Translations under genes and position numbers: made by a program
Source of the DNA: Enterocloster lavalensis
GTDB lineage: Bacteria > Bacillota > Clostridia > Lachnospirales > Lachnospiraceae
Direction of reading: 5' to 3'
DNA: 64,000 bases
NCBI RefSeq assembly: GCF_902364025.1
Contig: NZ_CABJCG010000006.1
Span: forward strand, 202,524-266,523
Part shown: positions 36,227-43,330 of the stretch, in pieces
Position numbering within the stretch: position 1 is the first letter of the stretch
How the letters are laid out: every line of letters starts with the position of its first letter
The notes under the pieces: model-generated
Databases searched by the model: none
What the model was told of the DNA's origin: nothing
The model's input: only the letters and a program-made list of their open reading frames with translations

Positions 36227-36853
36227 TTACCGTTTGTAAACGACCGTAAACGTTCCGGATCCGGCAAGATTGACCCACAGAGTCTTGTTGTCGATGTCTA
36301 ACTGGCTCGGAGCGATCAGTTCCCACCGGCCGGTGGCATTGTTGTAAAACAGGACCTCCACCGTCCCCAGCCCGTCGGTCAGATTGGGGACATAGATGGG
36401 CACCCTCACATCCCCGGTTTTCACCGCATTGGTATCCGCGGCCCTGGTGACGATGGCGTGCGTTCCGGTCAGCGCGTTGTATCCCTCCACGTTTACGTCC
36501 TTCACCGCTTCGCTTAAGGGTTTCCCCTGGTTGATGGCGCTGATGCTCTCCACCACCGGCTCCGGCAGTCCCGCAGTTGCAGCTCCCGCCTCTTTGACAA
36601 ATTCCACCGCGGTATTACCGATCACTGCCTGGCCCCGCTCATTTCGAACCACCTTCTCCACGCCCCCCGACTCGTTCACCGTGTTTTCACCCGACGCGAT
36701 CACCACCACGTCGTCCTTGCTGCCGGTACTGCTGATGGGGGAATTGCTTCCGATCACCGCCTCCGTGGTGATGCTGTTCGCCCCATATGCACAAAGAGGC
36801 TGAGAAACTGCCAACGCCGCTGCAAATACTGTCACAATCCATCTTTTTTTCAA
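36227..36853 (-). CDS. Secreted hypothetical protein in capsule operon
   Basis: A 208-aa protein with a clear signal peptide (KKRWIVTVFAAALAVSQPLC, cleaved near AYG-AN). The mature part has no motif I know. It is rich in G, S, T, V and N and ends in a beta-like stretch (TLWVNLAGSGTFTVVYKR). The TTG start follows AAAGGTGAACGG; no better ATG exists upstream of the signal peptide. It lies between the priming transferase and the LCP gene, so a role at the surface or in polymer attachment is possible but unproven. Confidence 0.7.
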   Translation of the reverse strand: MKKRWIVTVFAAALAVSQPLCAYGANSITTEAVIGSNSPISSTGSKDDVVVIASGENTVNESGGVEKVVRNERGQAVIGNTAVEFVKEAGAATAGLPEPVVESISAINQGKPLSEAVKDVNVEGYNALTGTHAIVTRAADTNAVKTGDVRVPIYVPNLTDGLGTVEVLFYNNATGRWELIAPSQLDIDNKTLWVNLAGSGTFTVVYKR

Positions 36854-36889
36854 AACCGTTCACCTTTCCTTTCTGTAAATTGATTGTCT

Positions 36890-37897
36890 CTATTTCTCCA
36901 CCCTGTAAAACAGGTTCAAAACCATTTCCTGAGCCGCCTCCCGGTCCGGATAGTATTCATCGTACAAATCCGTCTCCACCGCCGTGCCGGGAAGGGTCTG
37001 CAGGTCCTGTGGCCCCAGCGCGTTCTCACCGCTGGAAAATGCCAGGGCCATGTCCAGACACTGGTCCTTTCCCAGATTCGTGATCACATAGGGAGACAGC
37101 TGATCCATAACATCCGGCACAAAGCTGTCACTCCCCCCGGCTTTTTCCCGAAACGCGAGGCTGAAGCCTTCGATATACTGTTTTTGCCGCTCCGTCCGCT
37201 CCAGCGCGCTTTGGGGAACGCCGATATTCCGGTAGCGGACAAACGCTTCGGCCTGTTCCCCCATAAGGACCCTCTGCGTCCCGTCCACCGTCACCTCCAC
37301 GCCTCCCACCAAATCGTTCAGCATGGAGATGGCCGTGATATTCATAGCCGCGTAGCCATCCATTTTCAGACCTCCCAACAGCTCCGACACCGCTTCCGAC
37401 AGATAACGGCAGCTTTGCTCCCGGCCATCTCCATATCCGTAAGCCAGCGCTATATGCTGCTCGTCTTTCCCAAGAACATTGCCGCTCAGATCCGTCAGCG
37501 TGATCCTGGTTATGGTGTCCCTCGGGATGGCCAGGAACCTGATCGTATTCCTGGCCGTGTCCCAGGCCGCTAAAAAAATCCCGTCCGCCTGGCCTCCTGA
37601 TCCAGGAACCGTCCGCTCCTTCATTTCCCCTCTGCGGTCCACGCCAATACAGAGAACCGCCTTCACATACGTGTTTCTCCGGTATGTCTTCCCTCCGGAT
37701 TCCACCCTGTCCCCGGCAGTCGCGGCAGTTACCGTGACTGCGGTATCTTTGGAAACCAGCGCATTCCTTGCCTGTACCCTGTCCCGGTAGAGTCCGGCGC
37801 TGTACCAGACAAACCCTGCCAGAAGGCAAATGGCCGCTGCCAATGCGGGCTTTAAGGCTTTATTCCTTTTTCTTCTCATAATATTGTTCGTAAGCAT
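36890..37897 (-). CDS. LytR-CpsA-Psr (LCP) family protein
   Basis: A 335-aa LCP-type phosphotransferase expected to attach finished polysaccharide to peptidoglycan. One N-terminal membrane segment (about residues 18-36) leads into the LCP domain with VLCIGVDRRGE, FLAIPRDTITRI and MNITAISMLNDLVGGVEVTV, including the arginines and aspartate that bind the pyrophosphate lipid. The start is uncertain: the ATG at 37897 and one at 37879 both lie inside the kinase gene's 3' end and neither has a clear ribosome site. Confidence 0.87.
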   Translation of the reverse strand: MLTNNIMRRKRNKALKPALAAAICLLAGFVWYSAGLYRDRVQARNALVSKDTAVTVTAATAGDRVESGGKTYRRNTYVKAVLCIGVDRRGEMKERTVPGSGGQADGIFLAAWDTARNTIRFLAIPRDTITRITLTDLSGNVLGKDEQHIALAYGYGDGREQSCRYLSEAVSELLGGLKMDGYAAMNITAISMLNDLVGGVEVTVDGTQRVLMGEQAEAFVRYRNIGVPQSALERTERQKQYIEGFSLAFREKAGGSDSFVPDVMDQLSPYVITNLGKDQCLDMALAFSSGENALGPQDLQTLPGTAVETDLYDEYYPDREAAQEMVLNLFYRVEK

Positions 37898-38579
37898 CGT
37901 GCTTATAAGAATTGTATTTTCCGTATTTGCCGTAATACCTATCGCGGGACGTGTCCATCCGGTTCAGCACCACCCCGAGTATGCGGCAGCCGCTTTTCTC
38001 CAGCTGCGCCTTTACCCGCTGTACCAGACGGCGGCTGATGGCCCCGCTTTCAATCACGATCACGGCTCCGTCGCACAGACCCGCCACAATGGCCCCGTCT
38101 ATAAGCCCCGCCATCGGCGGCGTGTCGATCAATAGATAGTCGTAGTCCTCCCTCGCCGCCCGGATCAGCTCTTTAAAGGAATTCTCCTCCAAAAGCTCCG
38201 CCGGATTGGGCGAGTAGGGACCGGCAAACACAATGTCCATACCCTCAATATTTGTGTGATACAGAATCTCCTCCATCGTTTTCTGGCCGCTGAGATACTG
38301 CGAAAGCCCGTTAATCCGTCCTCTGACGCCGTGGCGCGTGATCAGGACGGACTTTCGGATATCCGCATCCACCAGGAGCACCTTTTTTCCGATGCTCGCC
38401 AGGGATACAGCCAGCGCCATCACAACCTCGCTTTTTCCCTCGTCCGGCATGGAGCTGGTAAACATAACCGTCTTCAGATTGCTGCCGCAAAACTGGATAT
38501 TGGTCCGAAGGGTCTTGATCGCCTCCTCGTAAGCGTAATCGCCTTTTTCCACATGTTTCAGGCATACCGCATCACTCAT
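37860..38579 (-). CDS. cpsD: CpsD/CapB-type tyrosine kinase
   Basis: A 239-aa BY-kinase that controls polysaccharide chain length and export. It shows the P-loop SSMPDEGKS (42-50), Walker A' VLLVDADIRKS (68-78) and Walker B LLIDTPP (149-155). The C-terminus (residues 215-234) holds eight tyrosines, the usual autophosphorylation cluster. The ATG at 38579 follows GGGAGGG and overlaps the end of the modulator gene by 8 bp. It is the Firmicute split type, with the activator encoded just upstream. Confidence 0.93.
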   Translation of the reverse strand: MSDAVCLKHVEKGDYAYEEAIKTLRTNIQFCGSNLKTVMFTSSMPDEGKSEVVMALAVSLASIGKKVLLVDADIRKSVLITRHGVRGRINGLSQYLSGQKTMEEILYHTNIEGMDIVFAGPYSPNPAELLEENSFKELIRAAREDYDYLLIDTPPMAGLIDGAIVAGLCDGAVIVIESGAISRRLVQRVKAQLEKSGCRILGVVLNRMDTSRDRYYGKYGKYNSYKHDAYEQYYEKKKE

Positions 38580-39336
38580 TTTGCTTCCCTCCCTTCTTAG
38601 CCGTCCTTCCGGCCCTCCGCTTTTCTTTCTTCCGCGATTTGGCATCTACTTCCTCACATTCCGGAATCTGCGACAGAACAGACAGTCCCAGATACCGTTC
38701 CACATCCTCCTCCGTCTGAATGCAGTCGTTGAACAATACCTGAGCCACAATGGCAGCGCAGACCAGCGCTGCGGCGATAATGCCTCCCATCACAGCGTTT
38801 TTCCTCACATCCGGCGAACTCTGAGCGCTGGGCACCTCCCCGTCCTCAATCAGCTTGGGCGGCACCATTTCCATAATGTCACCGATATACTGGGAGGCCG
38901 TGGAGGCTACCTGGTCCACCAGCAGCTTGGCCCGGACCGGATCCGTGTCCTCCACCACCAAGGTAAGAATCCGGGTGTCCGACGGATTTTCAATCCTTAA
39001 TTTCCCTCTCAGCTCCCGGTAGGACATATCCAGTTCCAGCGTTTCCACCACCTCCTGCAGCACGGGACGGCTTGTGACCATGACCCGGTAATCCTGGGTC
39101 AGCTGGCTTCCGATCTGTAAATCCGCCAGAGATGTGAGGGTCGTCTCCTTGGAGAGCACATACAGCATTGACGTGGAGGTGTAGGTTGGGGTCAAAATCA
39201 GGCAGCTGTACAGCCCCGAAGCCAAGGCTCCCGCTGCCGCGGCCAGAATCAGCAGCCAGATGCGCTTTTTCAGCGCAAGAAACAGCTCCATCAGATCGAT
39301 TTGAATCTCGTCGTTCTCCTCATACTTCTTTTCCAT
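38572..39336 (-). CDS. cpsC: Wzz/CpsC-type chain-length determinant, kinase activator
   Basis: A 254-aa membrane protein that activates the BY-kinase and sets polymer length. Two membrane segments (about 24-46 and 188-207) flank an extracellular domain. The conserved N-terminal IDLMELFLALKKRIWLLIL is typical. The C-terminal tail is short and very basic (KSRKKEKRRAGRTAKKGGK). The ATG at 39336 follows AGAGGA. It overlaps the kinase gene by 8 bp. Confidence 0.9.
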   Translation of the reverse strand: MEKKYEENDEIQIDLMELFLALKKRIWLLILAAAAGALASGLYSCLILTPTYTSTSMLYVLSKETTLTSLADLQIGSQLTQDYRVMVTSRPVLQEVVETLELDMSYRELRGKLRIENPSDTRILTLVVEDTDPVRAKLLVDQVASTASQYIGDIMEMVPPKLIEDGEVPSAQSSPDVRKNAVMGGIIAAALVCAAIVAQVLFNDCIQTEEDVERYLGLSVLSQIPECEEVDAKSRKKEKRRAGRTAKKGGKQNE

Positions 39337-39356
39337 AATCGTTTTTCCTCTGTTTT

Positions 39357-40109
39357 TTATATTAGCCGGTGCGGCAGAATCTGATTGTTCAGGACGGATT
39401 GCGGATTTTCCCGCACCAGCCTCGCCAGCTGCTCCTCCCCCATCCTCCGTCTGATCCACCTCACGGCCTCCTCCGTGTCCGGCGGACGGGCGGTCATATT
39501 GTGCATGTCCGTCGCCAGAAACCGGACCGTTCCGCTCAGCACCTGCTTTCGGCACCAGCGGACGCGCCGGTCGCTCCCGCCTCCAGCCAGACTGCGGAAA
39601 TTGACCTGAAGATGGGCCCCGCTTTGCACAAGCAGCTCCGGCCTCCCCCGTTCACGCAGGCACAAATACCGCTCCGCGTGAGCCAGCAGCGGTATATAGG
39701 AAGCATGCTGCAGCTGCCGTACCGCCCTGTATATTCTTGAAAATGAATCCCCCGGAAGAAATTCCGTCAGCACATACCTGCTTTTTGCCAGCGTCAGCGC
39801 TCCTCCCTCCCTCAAGGTCTCCGGAAGCTCCTCAAAATACATAATTTCCTGTCCCAGGCTGATCTCATAATCCGTTGCGATACTCTTTGCCAGGCCGGAG
39901 AGGCGGTCTGCCAGTTCCTGCAGCCTCTGCAAATTCTGTCCCTCCCTGAAATGCGGCGTAGCGACCACATGGCGGAAGCCCTGTCCATAGGCGCAGCGCA
40001 GAAGCCGGGCCGACTCCTCCCACCCCCCTGCCCCGTCATCCACCTCCGGAATCACGTGGGCGTGCAGATCGATTCCTCCCACAAGCCCCTGGTTCGCAGC
40101 CTCGAACAT
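39357..40109 (-). CDS. cpsB: CpsB-type tyrosine phosphatase (PHP family), first gene of capsule operon
   Basis: A 250-aa metal-dependent phosphotyrosine phosphatase that reverses CpsD phosphorylation. The PHP motifs are GIDLHAHVIPEVDDG (H16, H18, D24/D25) and VVATPHF (H53), with ATDMHNM near the C-terminus. GGAGG lies directly before the ATG. It is the first gene after the invertible promoter segment; the nearest 26-bp inverted site ends only 17 bp from its start codon. Confidence 0.92.
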   Translation of the reverse strand: MFEAANQGLVGGIDLHAHVIPEVDDGAGGWEESARLLRCAYGQGFRHVVATPHFREGQNLQRLQELADRLSGLAKSIATDYEISLGQEIMYFEELPETLREGGALTLAKSRYVLTEFLPGDSFSRIYRAVRQLQHASYIPLLAHAERYLCLRERGRPELLVQSGAHLQVNFRSLAGGGSDRRVRWCRKQVLSGTVRFLATDMHNMTARPPDTEEAVRWIRRRMGEEQLARLVRENPQSVLNNQILPHRLI

Positions 40110-40126
40110 CGTCCTCCCTCCCCGGT

Positions 40127-40152
40127 TACCACAGAATAGTCATTCTGTGGTA
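40127..40152. repeat. Left inverted site of the invertible promoter
   Basis: A 26-bp site with arms TACCACAGAAT and ATTCTGTGGTA around the asymmetric centre AGTC. Its exact reverse complement is at 40448-40473. It sits 17 bp before the cpsB start codon, just ahead of its ribosome site. Confidence 0.95.
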
Positions 40153-40242
40153 ACCGCTTCGCCTCTATCCCAGACTCTGCCTCCCCCCATCAGACGTTTC
40201 GAAATTTTACGCCCAAAAAAGGTTCAATCCCACATATCACAC

Positions 40243-40270
40243 AAAAAAACACCCGGCGATCTGAATCCGG
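40243..40270 (-). terminator. Possible weak terminator inside the invertible segment
   Basis: On the minus strand a CCGGAT hairpin with a small bulge is followed by GTG and seven T. In the present orientation it could stop read-through from the recombinase gene into the capsule operon. The stem is short. Confidence 0.35.
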
Positions 40271-40278
40271 CCCTGTGG

Positions 40279-40315
40279 CAGCGCACGGATATCAGACCAC
40301 CAGGCGCTTTTTGTG
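40279..40315 (+). terminator. Possible terminator on the other strand of the invertible segment
   Basis: AGCGC and GCGCT flank a 19-base loop and are followed by four more T. It lies upstream of the rightward promoter. After inversion it would face the recombinase and could insulate the capsule promoter. Confidence 0.35.
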
Positions 40316-40381
40316 AGCACAGTGTGGCAGAAATCACGGAAAACCTCTTTTTGATGTGTTTCTAAAAATTTTCTGTATGTA

Positions 40382-40410
40382 TTGACTTTTTAAGCATTAT
40401 CTTTTATGAT
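40382..40410 (+). promoter_or_regulatory. Near-consensus promoter within the invertible segment
   Basis: TTGACT (40382-40387) and TATGAT (40405-40410) are 17 bp apart in an AT-rich tract. It now fires toward the recombinase 3' end, antisense to that gene. After inversion its transcript would start about 75 nt before cpsB. Confidence 0.8.
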
Positions 40411-40447
40411 TAATACCATTGAACAATGATGATTATGTCGATAAAAA

Positions 40448-40473
40448 TACCACAGAATGACTATTCTGTGGTA
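40448..40473. repeat. Right inverted site of the invertible promoter
   Basis: This is the exact reverse complement of the left site, with the centre reading GACT. It begins two bases after the recombinase TAA stop codon (40475-40477) when read on the minus strand. Confidence 0.95.
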
Positions 40474-40474
40474 T

Positions 40475-41314
40475 TTATTCGTTTATCCCTATATTCATGC
40501 GATTGATTACATATTCATGATCGCGTATGCTGGCCGCCACATAGATCCTGGTGGTTTCGATGGAAGAGTGTCCGAGAATATCCGCCAGATGGGACAAATC
40601 CCGCTCAACCGCGTAAAAACACCTGGCGAACAGATGTCTGAGATTATGGGGAAACACCTTAGACTCCTCCACCCCTGCCTCGCCGCAGTTCTTTTTCATC
40701 TCATGGCATATATTACTACGATCCAGGGGCCTTCCGTTTCTTGAGCAGAAGATACTGCCCTTTTTGATTGCTCTCTTCCGTGCAAAATCCTTCAGCTTAA
40801 TTACCAGGCTTCTCGGCAGGATGACAATCCGGTTCTTCCCCTTCATACACACTTCCGCCCTCCCCCTGTTGACCGCCTCCACCGTAATATACTCCAGCTC
40901 GCTGATCCGGATGCCCGTGCTGCACAGCGTAACCATAATATAGTACAGCTGTTCCCGTCCCCGCCGTTTTGCCGCCTCCAGAAGCCGTCTGTACTCTCCT
41001 TGCGTCAACTCGCGTCTCTCCTCCACATAGGCCCTCCGCTGTACCTTCAAATACTTCACCCGCAGCTCCCGCCTTCCCACATATCCAAGATACGCATGGA
41101 CCGCCGACAGCTTACCATTCACAGTCTGGGGCCTATAACACTTCTGCAGCCTCTCCCGATACTGTACCAGCAACAGCTTATCCGCCTCCCGCTCCCCCAG
41201 AAAATCGTAAAACTCCCCCACCTCAAACAAATACTTCTGTATCGTTGCAGCCGATTTCTCATTTTCAACCAGAAATCTCCTAAACCCCTCCAACTCCCGT
41301 ACCCTGTCTTCCAT
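40475..41314 (-). CDS. Tyrosine recombinase, probable invertase of the capsule promoter
   Basis: A 279-aa tyrosine recombinase. An N-terminal SAM-like core-binding domain (1-95) precedes the catalytic domain with R136 (STGIR), K158/K160, H223 and R226 (HNLRH), H249 (LGHS) and nucleophile Y258 (TTRIY). All residues of the active site are present. GGAGG lies six bases before the ATG. The gene ends beside one of the two inverted sites, so promoter inversion is its most likely job. A terminator at 41392 isolates it from upstream genes; a TATAAT box lies at 41346-41351 but with a poor -35. Confidence 0.92.
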   Translation of the reverse strand: MEDRVRELEGFRRFLVENEKSAATIQKYLFEVGEFYDFLGEREADKLLLVQYRERLQKCYRPQTVNGKLSAVHAYLGYVGRRELRVKYLKVQRRAYVEERRELTQGEYRRLLEAAKRRGREQLYYIMVTLCSTGIRISELEYITVEAVNRGRAEVCMKGKNRIVILPRSLVIKLKDFARKRAIKKGSIFCSRNGRPLDRSNICHEMKKNCGEAGVEESKVFPHNLRHLFARCFYAVERDLSHLADILGHSSIETTRIYVAASIRDHEYVINRMNIGINE

Positions 41315-41391
41315 CCTTTACCTCCGTCAAATATTTTTACCCCTTATTATAACCCGAAGACCCGGCACCCTATACCACCCAAAATCCAAAT

Positions 41392-41413
41392 AAAAAAAGG
41401 CCCACCAAGGCCT
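41392..41413 (-). terminator. Terminator upstream of the recombinase gene
   Basis: On the minus strand AGGCC and GGCCT form a short stem followed by seven T in total. It would stop transcripts from the cyuA side before the recombinase. Confidence 0.65.
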
Positions 41414-41499
41414 CTCCCCCACTCATTCCATCCCTCCCCCTCTTCTTTTTCTCCCCCTCCAAACCGTGGAACCGCCAGCAGCCGCCCCAATCCCTAGCC

Positions 41500-41755
41500 G
41501 GAAAAGAGCCGGGGGCGGGCAGGGCTGTCTGGCGATTTTCCGAGAGGGTCGATGGCTCTTAGCCCGGAGAGGGTGCGGAGCAGGGGGTGAGGGAGGGCGC
41601 TCCACGCCCGAGCGAAAGGGAACACGGAGGGGCAGGCATCAGGCCTGCGCCGTAGTTTTCCCGATCCCCCTGCGGAGCGCCCTCTCTGGGCTTAGAGCCA
41701 TCCCCCGGTTCGGACTATGAGCCAGACGGCCCTGCCCGCCCCCCGGCTCTTTTCC
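41500..41755. repeat. 256-bp imperfect palindrome (MITE-like or structured RNA)
   Basis: The ends GGAAAAGAGCCGGGGG and its complement pair, followed by GCGGGCAGGGC/GCCCTGCCCGC, GATGGCTCT/AGAGCCATC and GAGAGGG/CCCTCTC blocks. At the tip GCAGGC and GCCTGC close a short loop. Overall the arms match over roughly 90 bp each with internal loops. No transposase gene and no clear target duplication were seen. It begins about 30 bp after the cyuA stop. Confidence 0.7.
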
Positions 41756-41785
41756 TCAACAACATCCCCCGGCTGCGTATCAATT

Positions 41786-43054
41786 CTACTTCTCCCTCAT
41801 AATCCCCACAATCACCCCCTCCGTCTCCACCATCCCCGGCGAAGCGATCAGTCCCATATTATGCATGGTTTCCTCCGGCGTCATCCCGTTAATCCCATGC
41901 ACATTATCAATAAAAACCCCCTGCATGGCAAAATCCACCGACTGGAACGCCGCGTCCACCGCCACAACGCCCTTCATGGTACATCCCTTATTTCCCCCGT
42001 CGCAGATCATCCCGGTCAGACTGCTGGCCATATTATTGATCGTCTTAGCCATCATATCCACCGTTCCGTCCTTCAAATACACCAGTCCGCAGGCCATTCC
42101 CGTGCCCGCCGCAATACCGCACCCGCAGAACGCCGACAGTTTCCCGGAATACTCCTTGATATACATACAAACCAGATAACTGAGCGCCGTAGCCCGCAGC
42201 AGCTTCTCATCCGGCAGCCCCTTCACCTTCGCCACCGCGTACAATGGCAGCGTGGCGATAATCCCGTGGGCCCCGGACCCCGTAATACTCATAGCCGGCT
42301 TGTCAAGCCCGATCACCCGGGCCTCGATGGCCGCGTTGCACAGCAGCGACGCTGTCTTCTGCTCATCCTCCGAGAAAATCTCTCCCCCATTCTTCTTAAG
42401 CAGATACCGGGCGTAGGTCGTCCTGGGATTTTCAAGTCCCTCCTCAAACAGCTCATAGTTCATTTGAAACGCATCCATAATAAACCGGATCTCCTCCACA
42501 TCCACGGTGGAACTATACTCATAAATCTGCTCCAGGGTATAGGAGTGGATCAGCGGCTTCTCCACCGCCTCATTTCCGCGCTTCTCCTCCCCCGAGAACA
42601 CCACTTCCCCGTTCACCGCGATCCGGACGATGTTGGTGTGGGAATCCCGGATTGTCACCACGGCCTCCCCGCTCTCCGTCTCCACCGACGCCTCGATGAA
42701 AATGCGGCTGGTGATCTCCGACATCTGTGCCTCCACCATTCCGGCGGCCACCATTTTCTCCGCGGCCTCGTTGTCGGCTTCGGTCACATCCGCCAGACTC
42801 TCCAGCCCCTTTTCGGGAACCCCGGCCACTGCCCCCAGGGCCGCCGCGTAAAGGTTGCCCACATGGCTGCTTCCCGGAATCCCGCAGGTGTACGCGTTCT
42901 TGTACATCCCGCTGTTCAGCTTCAAAAGGATCTTTTTCACATCCCCCTTTAAATAGGAACGGGCAGTGGACACCGCAAAGGCGATGGCCCCCGGTTCCGT
43001 CACGCCCAGCGCCGGTTTCATATCGTTTTTAATCAGTTCTGTCAATTCATGCAT
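41786..43054 (-). CDS. cyuA: L-cysteine desulfidase family protein (CyuA/UPF0597)
   Basis: A 422-aa protein of the CyuA/YhaM family, which splits cysteine to pyruvate, ammonia and sulfide with an iron-sulfur cluster. The N-terminus PALGVTEPGAIAFAVSTAR is diagnostic. Cluster-type cysteines appear in FCGCGIAAGTGMACG and ICDGGNKGC. Length is normal. Its start is separated from the Opp operon by a terminator (43089-43121), so it forms its own unit. With malY nearby it points to cysteine breakdown in this region. Confidence 0.9.
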   Translation of the reverse strand: MHELTELIKNDMKPALGVTEPGAIAFAVSTARSYLKGDVKKILLKLNSGMYKNAYTCGIPGSSHVGNLYAAALGAVAGVPEKGLESLADVTEADNEAAEKMVAAGMVEAQMSEITSRIFIEASVETESGEAVVTIRDSHTNIVRIAVNGEVVFSGEEKRGNEAVEKPLIHSYTLEQIYEYSSTVDVEEIRFIMDAFQMNYELFEEGLENPRTTYARYLLKKNGGEIFSEDEQKTASLLCNAAIEARVIGLDKPAMSITGSGAHGIIATLPLYAVAKVKGLPDEKLLRATALSYLVCMYIKEYSGKLSAFCGCGIAAGTGMACGLVYLKDGTVDMMAKTINNMASSLTGMICDGGNKGCTMKGVVAVDAAFQSVDFAMQGVFIDNVHGINGMTPEETMHNMGLIASPGMVETEGVIVGIMREK

Positions 43055-43088
43055 GGTAATCTCTCTGCCTCCCTGTTTTACTTAGCTG

Positions 43089-43121
43089 AAAAGCCGCTCT
43101 GCTTTCAGCGCGGCGGCTTTT
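43089..43121 (-). terminator. Terminator of the oppBCDF operon
   Basis: AAAAGCCGC and GCGGCTTTT form a 9-bp stem with terminal A and T runs. It lies about 50 bp past the 40-bp repeat array and can act in both directions. Confidence 0.75.
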
Positions 43122-43170
43122 ATCATCTTACACCCGGACGGTGTTTTGTTCAATGTTTTTTCAAATCCTA

Positions 43171-43330
43171 AGCAATCGCCCGCAGGCTGCGCCAGCGGCC
43201 CATTACATTCAGCAATCGCCCGCAGGCTGCGCCAGCGGCCCATTACATTCAGCAATCGCCCGCAGGCTGCGCCAGCGGCCCATTACATTCAGCAATCGCC
43301 CGCAGGCTGCGCCGGCGGCCCATTACATTC
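43171..43330 (-). repeat. Four tandem 40-bp repeats after oppF
   Basis: Units are 43171-43210, 43211-43250, 43251-43290 and 43291-43330. Three are identical and the last has one change (GCCAGC to GCCGGC). On the minus strand each begins GAATGTAATGGGCCG and ends GGGCGATTGCT. The first unit overlaps the oppF stop codon. There are no spacers, so this is not a CRISPR array. Confidence 0.97.

Larger units (their letters stand above)
40153..40447. promoter_or_regulatory. Invertible promoter segment (phase switch) for the capsule operon
   Basis: This 295-bp segment lies between exact 26-bp inverted sites and next to a tyrosine recombinase gene. It has no gene. It carries one strong promoter (40382-40410) that now points rightward, away from cpsB. 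On the minus strand I see no comparable promoter toward cpsB, so the assembled orientation looks OFF. The architecture matches invertible promoters known for polysaccharide loci of gut bacteria. Confidence 0.85.
41315..41785. other. 471-bp intergenic region between recombinase and cyuA
   Basis: It contains the weak recombinase promoter (41346-41351), a terminator (41392-41413), a 50-bp polypyrimidine tract on the plus strand (about 41411-41462) and the 256-bp palindrome (41500-41755). No gene is supported; open frames here are an effect of high GC. Confidence 0.7.

Noticed and set aside
40475..41314. Recombinase as the integrase of a mobile element or phage
   Set aside because: No other phage or conjugation genes, no tRNA attachment site nearby, and the inverted sites beside it give a simpler explanation.
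41500..41755. Insertion sequence with terminal inverted repeats
   Set aside because: There is no transposase gene and no clear flanking duplication. It is reported only as a palindrome of unknown type.
43171..43330. CRISPR-like array of four 40-bp repeats
   Set aside because: The units are directly adjacent with no spacers, and no cas genes are nearby. The same unit occurs singly elsewhere.
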